From NCBI GenBank assembly GCA_020631735.1, contig CM036209.1:6671451-6735450 (forward strand): DNA of 64,000 bases. Reading direction: 5' to 3'. Position numbers and translations under genes: made by a program. Origin of the DNA: Saccharum officinarum (lineage: Eukaryota > Streptophyta > Magnoliopsida > Poales > Poaceae). Positions 1 to 8,717 of the stretch are shown here, piece after piece. The first letter of the stretch is position 1, and each line of letters begins with the position of its first letter. The notes beneath the pieces are model-generated. The model ran no database searches, had not been told where the DNA came from, and saw only the letters and a program-made list of their open reading frames with translations.

Positions 1-1111
1 TTTCTACAATTTTTGGGAACCGAGTTGTGACAAGAATCACGTTGCCACTAGTCTCGTCCTTTTTGAATGGAGCTAACAGTTTTTCCCACTCATCACTACT
101 GCTGCATTCCCATATGTCATCCAAGACAAGTAGAAACCTTTTGGATTTCAGCCTCTCTGCGATGGATTTCTGAAGCTGGTCTAAGTTGGTAGTTTCATTT
201 GCTGTTTTATTTCCTGCATTTTCAGTTGCAGGTAGGCAGCTCAGAATCTCTTTGGTGATCTTAAGCACATCAAAATTAGTTGATACACATATCCAGGCCC
301 TAACAATGAAATGTTCTTTAAACCTTGTGTGATTGTATAGGTGCTGGGTGAAGGTAGTCTTTCCAATGCCCCCTGGCCCAACTATAGGAAAAACGGACAA
401 TATTTTCTCACTATTTGTCACACTGATAATCTCATTTATAGTTTTCTCAAAGATGGCATCCCTCCCAAACAACTTCTTCTGTGTGATTTCAGAGCTTGTG
501 TCGGACCTTTTAGTAGAGGCAGGCATGTGTGGCTGAAGGTTACTGCTTGGTATTTTATCGAGCAAGTTAGAGACAGGAGTACAATAAGAGTGCATTTCCT
601 CCATGAGCTGCTTGATTTTGTTGGAGATTTCCACCCGGTTGAATGTCAACTTTTCAACATAACCACCATGGTCAAGAGACTTTGCAGCAACAACATCATC
701 TTGTGAACGGCAACAAGAGAAGCATGAAAGCCAGTTACCAGAAGTGTGGCGAGCAGCATGGCGGGCATGCTGAGCTTTGCCGCTGAGGCCATCGCCCAAC
801 TCTGGAGTGGCCTCTCGAGTCCCATCGAGCTTGTCCTGGATCATGAAGTAGTGGAGCTCGTCTAGAGCATCCTCAGCTTCGTCGGCCTTCTTGCTCATGT
901 CCTCGAGCAGCCCCTTCAGGCCAGAGTTCCCAGCCAAGTCCCTCCCCTGGGCCGCCTCCAGCAGCCCTTTAGTGTACAGCATCTCCTTTCTGATCTCCAC
1001 AAGGTTGAGGCCGAGCTCGGTGCTGGACACGTACGCTTTCACCAAGTCATCTGACAGCTTGTTGAGGACTTGGCCGAGGAGCCAATTCGCCGCTCCCAGA
1101 GCCACCTCCAT
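1..1111 (-). CDS. CC-NB-ARC (NLR) disease-resistance protein, 5' part, cut by the window edge
   Basis: An uninterrupted frame of 370 codons runs from an ATG at 1111-1109 to base 1. The N-terminus (about residues 1-130) is an Rx-type coiled-coil domain with an EDVID-like stretch, AEDALDELHYF. The nucleotide-binding domain follows: P-loop GPGGIGKTT at about residues 245-253 and kinase-2 LLVLDDIW ending near residue 334. The RNBS-B motif VTTR is near the window edge. NLRs of this type are cytosolic ATP/ADP switches that sense pathogen effectors. The rest of NB-ARC and the LRRs lie outside the window. I chose this ATG because MEVALGAANWLL is a usual grass NLR start and the frame upstream is not protein-like. 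No stop or frameshift is visible, so it may be functional. A 61-bp relative of its first exon lies at 44226-44286. Confidence 0.93.
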   Translation of the reverse strand, partial: MEVALGAANWLLGQVLNKLSDDLVKAYVSSTELGLNLVEIRKEMLYTKGLLEAAQGRDLAGNSGLKGLLEDMSKKADEAEDALDELHYFMIQDKLDGTREATPELGDGLSGKAQHARHAARHTSGNWLSCFSCCRSQDDVVAAKSLDHGGYVEKLTFNRVEISNKIKQLMEEMHSYCTPVSNLLDKIPSSNLQPHMPASTKRSDTSSEITQKKLFGRDAIFEKTINEIISVTNSEKILSVFPIVGPGGIGKTTFTQHLYNHTRFKEHFIVRAWICVSTNFDVLKITKEILSCLPATENAGNKTANETTNLDQLQKSIAERLKSKRFLLVLDDIWECSSSDEWEKLLAPFKKDETSGNVILVTTRFPKIVE

Positions 1112-1516
1112 CTTCTCCTCCGGCTGCAGGGGTCATTGGTTTGAGTGGTGAGCATCAGTAAGAACAGTGTGCTTGAAGAAAGGCGGCATGCTTCTGTCAA
1201 AAAAACAAACAAAACAAGAAGAAGGTGCGAGTGAAACGTTTGGTACCACTTCTCGCTCCTGCTCGACGGCGCGCACGTCCTCCGGGCGATCTGTCCCTCC
1301 CTCCTGCCGCTGAGTCTAGGTGGCCCTCGTGCGCCCCTCGTCAACGAGCTGGCCCAAGCGCCCTCGCTGTGGAGCAGCAAGACGGCCGGCGTAGAGGAGC
1401 TCCGATCTGCGCGGGGAACAGCGGCAGCAGAGGAACGTGGTGACCAGTGTCTGGTGAGTAGGCGAAGAACAGTGTGCTGCTGCTGCCAGGAAGGGGAAGG
1501 CGTGGTGATCCGATTC
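1112..1516 (-). other. NLR 5' leader
   Basis: This GC-rich stretch lies between the NLR start codon and a TATA-like box. It holds two diverged copies of a phrase (1147-1180 and 1451-1480, both containing AAGAACAGTGTGCT), a partial internal duplication. On the minus strand a CTGCAG lies about 14 bases before the ATG and could be a 3' splice site of a leader intron. I see no convincing coding sequence; the short frames here look like GC-rich noise. Confidence 0.5.
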
Positions 1517-1524
1517 CTTTATAG
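1517..1524 (-). promoter_or_regulatory. TATA-like box for the NLR gene
   Basis: On the minus strand the sequence reads GGCTATAAAGG, a good plant TATA box about 400 bases upstream of the NLR ATG. It would place transcription start near 1485-1490. Sequence match only. Confidence 0.5.
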
Positions 1525-2010
1525 CCGCTCTGGTGACCACACGCTGTCAAATACAAAATACATTTTATTTTGGCCATTTGGCCATTAAACACCTAGGGGC
1601 CTTTGGATGCAGTTTTCACTTCCTCCGTTCCAAATCACTAACCGTTTATTTTATTTGTTTCTAACTTATATAAATTTCTTTGACATTTATATTCTTTTAT
1701 ATATCAACCTTACTAAATTTAATTTAATATAACTTGGGATTTGACAGAATCGTTAACTCAGTATTTGATTAAAACTAATATTTAGTGTTTTCAGTAAGAG
1801 AAGTGATGTAGAACTAGAAAAATATATGTGACAATACAAGAGGATTTATCCATATATCCTTATCATGAAAACAAAAATGACTAGCATTTGCCATGTTGAT
1901 TATGATTATGACAAAGGATATAGACAAAAGCCACTAAAACACTCGCCATGTTCATTATGGTAGGGTCAAGGAGCAGGCGACAGTAATAAACCTTCCGCAC
2001 TGGGTACGCC
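1525..2010. other. AT-rich intergenic sequence with a MITE-like end
   Basis: No gene is visible. CCTCCGTTCCAAATCACTAA at about 1622 resembles a Stowaway-type MITE terminus, but I found no matching opposite end. The rest is AT-rich spacer. Confidence 0.4.
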
Positions 2011-3110
2011 AAAGGGATACACTAAACGGATATAACGGTTGAAAGAGCTGCAGCGGGGGACGCTACCAGACACGCTATCAAAGCGGACGGCCGGTCGGCC
2101 GCTACTCCTGGCGGACCGGCAGGGCGAACGCTACGTGCGTGGGGCCCGCACGGCCTCGTCCTCCGCTCGTCGTGGACGCACCAAGGAGGAATGGGAAAGA
2201 GAAGGGGATGGCCGGCGGGAATGGTCGACGCGCGCCTCTGCTCCGCCGCGCCGCGCCACCGAGGGAAGAAGGTGCAACGGCGCTGGATCTAGCAATGGGG
2301 ATGGCGTGTCTTCCTTCATCATGGCGACCCGCCGCCCCCCTCCCCATGGCTGGCCCCCTCCCCACCACGGGCGGCGGTGCCCCCTTCCCCAACGGGTGGC
2401 GCACGACGCACCCACGCCGCCGATTGGAGCAGCGGCGGCTCCGATTCGGCTCCAGGGGCAGAGGGGATGGGCCACCTCCGCCGGGCCGCGGGGACGGAGC
2501 AGGGGACGGAGCAGAGGGGCCCGCGACGGAGAGCAGGGGACCGGCCGTGCCCACTTCTTGGACCGCAGGGGAGCAGAGGAGGTCGGCGCGGGCAGGGGAA
2601 GCGGACTCGTGACGGCGAGCGGATGGCCTCGCTCGCGCCTGGTGGAGGTCGCTTGTGGGGAGCTCGCGCCCGCGCCCGCGGAGTCGCTCCCATGGCGGCT
2701 GATCGAGACGGTCCCCTTCCTCTATCGCGGCGGCCGACGGAGCCGGTCCCAAGGCAGGCCGCGCCGCCGTGGAGGGAATGTGGAGGGAGGGAGCGCCGCC
2801 CAGGCCTCGTCCTCCGCTGCGCGAGGTCGCCCGCGCCGGCTTCCGCGCCCGCGAGGAGAAGCACGGCGAGGAGCAGGGAGGGGAGAAGCCGGGCGGAGAA
2901 AAAAGAGGAGGGGAAAGGAAAGAAAAAGAAAAAGTGAGGAGAGAGGAGATGGTACGTAGCTGGGATGATTGAATAAAATATAGGGTAGTTGATATAGAGT
3001 AGAGATATCGAGGATGGATGAGTGCAGGAGAAAATGATATAGATGAGAGAATCTTGATGACCAGGACAAATATTCCTTTTAGAGGATGAATTTAGAGTAC
3101 GACGGACAGG
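2010..3110. other. GC-rich inserted block, origin unknown
   Basis: About 1.1 kb of very GC-rich DNA followed by a purine-rich tail. Long frames exist in several phases on both strands (for example 2039-2959), but all are biased Arg/Gly/Pro/Ala composition with no domain, so I do not call a gene. The flanks look like a split repeat: ATGTTCATTATGGTAGGGTC with AAGGAGCAGGCGAC at about 1950-1982 is echoed by GGTAATATGGTGGGGCC with AAGGAGCAGACGATGG at about 3136-3168. That suggests an inserted or captured segment, for example a Pack-type element or a gene 5' region. The terminal repeats are not clear. Confidence 0.35.
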
Positions 3111-3702
3111 TCAAACCACCCGCACAATGTCCATCCGGTAATATGGTGGGGCCAAGGAGCAGACGATGGCAGGCGCATGGTGCGTCGGCAGCGGGTGGAA
3201 GTGAGGGTGAATGAGAGAATATATGAATTTTTTATTCCTGGTTACGTGTTTTCTTTTCTTCTTCACAATGTGTCTTACCGGTAGTAAGGTCTTAATTACT
3301 GCCCTCTTCTTACCCCCCATTGCGGAGACTGGAGTCAAACATTTTAAAATTTGATAGAAGTATGTAAAATAGTATTAACATTTGTATCTCTAAATAAGTA
3401 TATTATATGAAAATATATTACATGCTTAATCTAATGATGCTTATTATACATAATGAATAGAAATTTATTTTTCTATATATTTAGTTGAACGTTAAAATAA
3501 TTTGACTTCTCGGTAAACAGGACGTGCGTTTATTTTGTGAAGGAGGAGTACCTCTCATGTGGACCAGATGCAACCACGAGTCAGCACCCGTTTAGAGTTT
3601 AGACGGACCTTTTTCGGTGGCCTCGCTGTGGCACTCGGACTCGGGAGCGCTGGCTTCGAGCAGTCGGTCGCTTCGAGCACGACGCTGGATGAGTCAAAGT
3701 TA
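3111..3702. other. Intergenic spacer
   Basis: A mix of AT-rich and moderately GC-rich sequence. I see no gene, RNA or complete element. Confidence 0.4.
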
Positions 3703-4317
3703 AGAAAATTCCTTATTTAGTACTCCCTCCAGATTGTAAATAGAGGTCGTTCTGCACTTGATCTGTTTTGAACAAAAGATGACGTTCTCCACATTCAACT
3801 CGATTTTGGACGCTGCTACCCCTCCGGTTCGCCTCCCACGCCACGCGATTAATTAGCGTGCCCCTCGACGCAACGTGATTGGCCGGGGCGCCAGGCTAGC
3901 TCCCAACCGCACGCTGTGCATACTGTGCAACGTGATACGGCATGTTCTGCCAGGGCAAAAAATAAGCACTTCTATTAATGCTAGCTGTGCATACTGTGCA
4001 AAAAAGCTAGAATGTTCTGTTATTAGCATGTTCATAATAAAAAAAATTGACGCTGTGCATACTGTGCATGTTCTGTTATTAGCATGTTCTGTTATTAGCA
4101 AAAAAAGCTAGCATGTTCTGTTATTAGCATGTCCATATAGAAAAGAATAAAAAACAAGCACATTCTTGTGCTAGTCACGTCATGTTCATAATACTAACCA
4201 GCTAGCCGCTGCATGTTCACGGCAAGTTCACGGGCAAGTTCAATCAAAATAACAGTACTAGCAAGTTCAAGCTAAAATAAATGTGATTGTGACAAAAAAA
4301 AAATTACCAGCAAGATT

Positions 4318-4701
4318 TTGTACGTAGTCGAAATCAACTGCACCGAACTCATCTAGTGGTAAGTTCAAATCAAGTACTGCAAAGAAAAATAAACAATGAT
4401 GAGAACCGTAAATAACCTGAACAAGCAACGAAAGGATAGAACGAAGTGATGCATTACCTCCGTGGTGATCTTCTGTCTCGTCGAGATTGAACATGTCGTT
4501 GGCGTCGTCGTCTGGTTGCTCGTCGAGATCAAACAGGCCGTCGGCGTCGTTGGCGTCGTTGTCTTCTGGTTCGTTGAAATCAAACACATCGTCGGCGTCG
4601 TCGACTTCTGATGCCGGAACGTTGAGGTCCAACACGCTGTTGCCTTCGTCATCTTCGGATGCCAGCAAGTTGAGATCAATCATAGGAATATAATCGGACA
4701 T
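4318..4701 (-). pseudogene. Mariner-like transposase, N-terminal exons only
   Basis: Exon 1 (4701-4458) starts at an ATG and encodes an acidic segment built from repeated (D/F)(D/N)LN-type motifs: IDLN, LDLNVP, FDFNEP, FDLDE, FNLDE. A GT donor at 4457-4456 (GAG|GTAATG) and an AG acceptor at 4378-4377 (TTTGCAG|T) remove an 80-base intron. The spliced frame then continues as VLDLNLPLDEFGAVDF. A second donor (GCTG|GTAATT) follows at 4317. Plant mariner transposases commonly carry DLN-rich N-termini, which with the TIRs supports the call. The DNA-binding and DDD catalytic parts are absent, so it cannot be an active transposase. Confidence 0.65.
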
Positions 4702-4969
4702 TTGTGCTGGCTAAGACTATGGAAAAAAGAAGACGAAACGGCTCGGAGAGGAGAAAACCAAGTGGTGTGTAGTAGAGATGAACTAGCCGGAATGGAAACA
4801 TGAGTGTCAAAGGCGCTGCAATGCCGAAATTTCGAAGCCAAACGCGCCAGCAGTCGCGCGCGCAAGCAAACCAGCGAAAACGCAAAAAAAAAAAAAACGA
4901 CGCTCAGCACAGTGCCATGCAAAGCGCCATGCAAAAATTGACGCTGAATTGAAAAAAAAAGGTGCTGCC

Positions 4970-4996
4970 GGGGGGGGGGGGGGGGGGGGGGGGGGG
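4970..4996. repeat. G homopolymer (27 G)
   Basis: An uninterrupted run of G inside the mariner-like element. Its exact length is unreliable because long G runs are error-prone. Confidence 0.9.
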
Positions 4997-6059
4997 CTCG
5001 AACCGTAGCCGTGAGCCTTGGGCCACGGAAGCGTTGCCAGCCCAACTAAGAAAGGATGTCGTATAAATAGCATCCGCAGGTTCATTTAATAAGGTCAAGA
5101 AGGAAAAAATACCCCTAATTAATCACTCCTTGGTAAACGTAATCATGTCCTAAACGACTTCTATTACCAACATGGAGGGAGTATCATAAAATGATGCAAT
5201 TCCCTATTTAGTACCCAAAAAAAGTTTCATAATATAGCACTCACTTTATTTTTGGTTCCCTGAACAGTACTACCGTTAGACCTAACCTTTAACTCTGTTA
5301 ACTTGATGGGGGAAAAGACCATTTTGCCCCTATTTTTTTCACGTGTAACACCAACAACACATTAAAGTGAATTTTTAACAGAATTTTTAACAGTGCCATT
5401 TTTAACATTGAACATATTTTGCCGATACATTTTTTACATTGAACAATTTTTTGCAGTACTATTTTTTGCCCGGATTATTTATGAATTATACAGAACATTT
5501 TTTTGGAGAATGTGCTACACAAGAAAAGCAGGGGCAAAACAGTCTTTTCTCCTCCAAGTTAACGTGTTAGATGTCAGATCTAACAACAGTGCTATTTAGA
5601 CAAACAAAATAAAGCCAATGCTATATTAGGGAACTTTTAGCTTTTGATACTAAATAAGGAATTGCATCATTTTCCAATGCTAAATAAGGAATTTTCTCAT
5701 CAACACTTCAGTGGCTCCAATAATGGCGCCTCGGGTTGGCGCTGCCGATTCACACAATCACACTCTCCGTCTTGGGATTCAGCACTGTCTGTACTATCGC
5801 CACGATCCCAGTTGATTTATTTACTCAAAACTATTTAACTCTCGAAAGCATTATATAAGTATTTTTTAAGACAGATGAAGTTAAGTCCGTATCTCACATG
5901 GGTTATTAGAGCTTGCCATCACCGTTATGCTTGCGGTTATGGATGCCGAGGTTAGGAGCAACTCGCTAGCTGGAGGCCGCGCGTTGGGATGAAGTCGCCC
6001 CATCAATTAATCAATTCTTCTACATAACAGGACTGTTGGATCGAGACCTAACACAACAA

Positions 6060-6474
6060 TGCTAGGACACCTGCATTAATTAGGTAAGAGTTAGTTACTA
6101 GCTCTAACACAAATCTCTAATAATGTTAGCTTTTAGTAATGACTTATGTTATGTGAGGCTCACATGACAACCTCTCACGTGATCTTGAAATGTGTATAAA
6201 ACTAGCTCTTATCAAGATCTCTGTATGCTGAGATGGAGGAGAGAGGGAAGAAGAGAGAAGAGAAATAGGTTGTAAACTTATGGCCAGCTTATGTACAAGA
6301 ATCAATAAATCTTGTGAGACAAACAAGTAGGCTGTAAGAGCAACTATAATAACAGAGTATAAGCAAACTGAATCGTGTGGTGAAGAAGAGAGGAGAGGAG
6401 ATGAGAAGAGAGAAAAGAGAAGGTGCTATAAGTGTAAGCTTATAACCGGCTTAAACACAAAAACGAAAAAACTT
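6060..6474. other. Inserted AT- and purine-rich sequence, MITE-like
   Basis: Absent from unit 2 at the matching place. It contains GAGATGGAGGAGAGAGGGAA and a related purine run near 6380, together with GCCAGCTTATG and ACCGGCTTAAAC phrases, a composition often seen in grass MITEs. I could not define termini. Confidence 0.35.
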
Positions 6475-7083
6475 TGTTTTTTAAGGAACGGGCACGTGCA
6501 CCAGTACTATTAATATAGAAGAAGAGTACAAGCAGGGAGCCCTGACAGGCTATTTAAAGGGGCCAAACACATACAATTCAGCACATATTAATCACAAGAG
6601 AGTAAAACTAGGCGCCCACAATCAAGGCGGTCAAAAACTTTGCACCAGCCATACCCCAAGTCCTTGCCTCTCCTTTGATCTTTTGGACGAGATCCAGCGC
6701 TGATGTCTCTTTCTGCTGAAAAGTACGTGAATTCCTCTCTTTTCAAATCTCCCAATTTACTAGTAGCAAGAGGGAACGGAGGCCCTTCCAAGGGACCCCG
6801 AGCAAAGACCTAACGGACATCCACCAATCCTGGACGGTGGTGGAAGGGGACCATCCCTCTGGCTGAAGCTGAGGCCGAGATAGCCAACTGGCGACGCGCC
6901 TCGAATATTGACGTTCAACAAGGATGTGATGTGCCATATCCGGTGCATGCCGACAAAGGATGCAGGAATGACTTCTTGGCCAATCTCGGACCTCTAGTCG
7001 ATTGGACGTCCAAACACGGTTGGGTATGATGAGCCAAACAAAAAATTTGCATTTTGGTGGATCCTAAGGCTTCCAAATAAGTT
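6475..7083 (-). pseudogene. 5'-truncated LINE, ORF2 C-terminus with zf-RVT domain
   Basis: On the minus strand, frames from about 7080 down to 6580 give a reverse-transcriptase zinc-binding (zf-RVT) signature: PKCKFFVWL, then RVWTSNRL, CILC and DMAHHILVE, then a typical LINE tail with NWEIWKERNSRTF and a final KIKGEARTWGMAGAKF. The frame shifts near 6750. The 3' end is near an A run (T6 on the plus strand, 6477-6482). Endonuclease and RT core are missing, as expected for a 5'-truncated L1-clade insertion. It is inserted in unit 1. Confidence 0.75.
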
Positions 7084-7352
7084 GTCTAAGGTTAAAGGTA
7101 GTGGACCCAATGAAAACTTTACGAGAGAGATAAGTGAATCATGTATTAAAAGTGAAGAGCTAGCGGCTATATAGATAGGTTAAAAGATAGGATGCAAAGA
7201 TCTTTATAGCTAGCAGCTAGATTAGTCTGGCTCTACGTGGGCTAGCTATTATACGATTAGTAGGCCAACAGATTTGCTATAAGTTTACAACCAGGAGTAG
7301 ACTGCATTATTATTCTTCTCTGATGTGCGTGGACCAGTACTGGTACATGCCT
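7084..7352. other. Spacer between LINE fragment and block landmarks
   Basis: AT-rich sequence with several GCTAGC phrases and no gene. From about 7320 (GTGGACCAGTACTGGTACA) it again matches unit 2 (11957 onward). Confidence 0.35.
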
Positions 7353-7376
7353 CGCTCGTCTCGTCTCGTCTCGTAG
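7353..7376. repeat. CTCGT short tandem repeat
   Basis: Four or so CTCGT units in tandem. The matching place in unit 2 (11985-12000) has only one to two units, so the array expanded in unit 1. Confidence 0.75.
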
Positions 7377-7733
7377 CGATGGGCATCCACCTCGAGAGAG
7401 GCTCGTTCAGACGGAGACCTCGCTAGTCAAGGGGTGTCGGTCTCGCCGAGCAGGCGGCTACAACGAATCCTACTCATCATTCACATGGCTCCGCGGGTGG
7501 CCCCGGCCCCCGGCGCTAGCTAGCTGTGAGCGAGGGATGCTGACAATGCACGTACCAGGCACCAATAATGCTCTGTGTAGAGTACGTACCATCGACCGGC
7601 TTGATGCGAATCCAGCTCAGATGGCTAAGGCTTGCAGTGTGCAGCCTACCCACCACGGTTCGAACTGGGTGCTCACGGGGATTTATTCCTATGTAGTCTC
7701 TAATAAATTTCGCCGGTTTCACGTGGATGCGGG

Positions 7734-7875
7734 CAGGATAACGCACCTGTCATGTGCGAAGTCTAAAAGATTTCGAATTCCTCTCAACCACGTCGATGCG
7801 TCACAATGGTCAGGATAACGTACCTGTCATGTGCGAAGTCTAAAAGATTTCGAATACCTCTCAGCCACGTGTAAG
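7734..7875. repeat. 77-bp tandem duplication
   Basis: CAGGATAACG(C/T)ACCTGTCATG starts at 7734 and again at 7811, and both copies continue through GTGCGAAGTCTAAAAGATTT and CTCTCA(A/G)CCACGT. Two near-identical copies with a 77-bp period. No coding role seen. Confidence 0.9.
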
Positions 7876-8501
7876 ACTCTTTGTACTGGTACTTAAAGAG
7901 TTTGAGCCATAAAAAAAAGTTTGCATAAGAAGGAACACTTCAGTGGCACCAATAATGGCTCGTAAGATTAAAAAAAAAGGCTCGTACGTGGTGTTGGCGC
8001 TGCTGATTCACATTCTTCATTTCATCTTGGTACTACCATCACCACCATCCGTCGTCGCAACGGTTCAGTGGCAGCTGAATTGAATAAACGTACTAGCGAG
8101 ACCTTTGCTACGTCCTTTGCTCAACTAATAACTAGCTACCTTACAATGATGAAAATGTACAGTGAGCACGGTTTCTCTTTTTTCAGAAAAAAAAAGAAAA
8201 GAAAAAAGAAAACCTTAACAGACGATGAGCATGTGGTGGGATGCAGCTGATCTCACTCTCACCCGCAAGAGTGGTAATTCCTTTCCCATCGCGGGGCGGT
8301 ACTGTAGCGTGCTCTCACTAAAAAATGGGTATCCTTTTCATTCCGTTCAGAGACCAGTGGTTATATACTTATATCCACGGAAAGACTGTCTGCTAGATCG
8401 AAGAATGATTTAGAGCCCAAGTGCTTTCAAATTTGAGGCCAATTGGCTGAAGTAAGATGATTGTAGACGAGTGGTAGAGGAAGCTTGGGGGCAACATCCT
8501 A

Positions 8502-8607
8502 TTCGCTTCAACTACTTCAGCTGTATTTTTCAGCGAACGAACAGTGTTTTTCTCTCACAACAAATCAGTATAAGCATCAGCATAAGCTAAATTTCAGCGA
8601 AGCGAAC
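8502..8607. mobile_element. Short MITE
   Basis: The ends TTCGCTTCAACTACTTCAGC and, inverted, TTCGCTTCGCTGAAATTTAG are similar, and the interior has CAGCGAACGAACAGTGTTTT and CTCTCACAACAAATCAG, a phrase common in grass MITEs. About 106 bp, non-coding. Confidence 0.6.
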
Positions 8608-8717
8608 TTCTAAGGTAACTAAATTGACCACACTTAACAACTGACGAAACAATCATTTCCATGTAGAATGGGCAAATTACAAAGTGTATGTCTTCCAACA
8701 TTTGATCTTGTTGATTC

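Larger units (their letters stand above)
3723..5181 (-). mobile_element. Non-autonomous mariner-like element (Stowaway-type TIRs)
   Basis: The 1459-bp element is bounded by TA at 3721-3722 and 5182-5183. The left end CTCCCTCCAGATTGTAAATA and the right end read inward, CTCCCTCCATGTTGGTAATA, are imperfect inverted repeats that continue into GA(G/A)GTCGTT. CTCCCTCC ends with a TA duplication are the hallmark of grass Tc1/mariner (Osmar-like) elements and their Stowaway MITEs. Inside are only the 5' exons of a transposase, so this is a deletion derivative. Its target TA is in the left arm of the foldback element. Confidence 0.82.
3703..5697. mobile_element. Foldback (long-TIR) element split by a mariner-like insertion
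   Basis: The right arm (about 5560-5697), reverse-complemented, matches the left arm for well over 100 bases. Both carry GAAAATTCCTTATTTAG, then AAAATGATGCAATTCC, TATTTAGTA, and further in GTTAACTTG and TTTTGCCCCT. The left arm is in two pieces, 3703-3720 and 5184 onward, with the mariner-like element between them. Without that insertion the element is about 0.53 kb. No coding capacity and no clear target-site duplication were found, so the superfamily is not assigned. Confidence 0.75.
5705..7600. repeat. Duplicated non-coding block, unit 1
   Basis: It starts with CTTCAGTGGCTCCAATAATG (5706), then GTATCTCAC (5889), CTAGCTGG (near 5966), TTGGATCGAGACCTA (6032), the CTCGT run and CGTTCAGACGGAGACC (about 7353-7420) and GCTAGCTGTGAG (7516). 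The same landmarks recur in the same order in unit 2. Unit 1 is interrupted at about 6060-7315 by sequence that includes a LINE fragment. I see no coding frame that holds across copies. Confidence 0.65.

Noticed and set aside
2039..2959. A 306-codon plus-strand gene
   Set aside because: The frame is Arg/Gly/Pro-rich with equally long frames on the opposite strand and in other phases; no domain or gene context. A GC-composition artefact.
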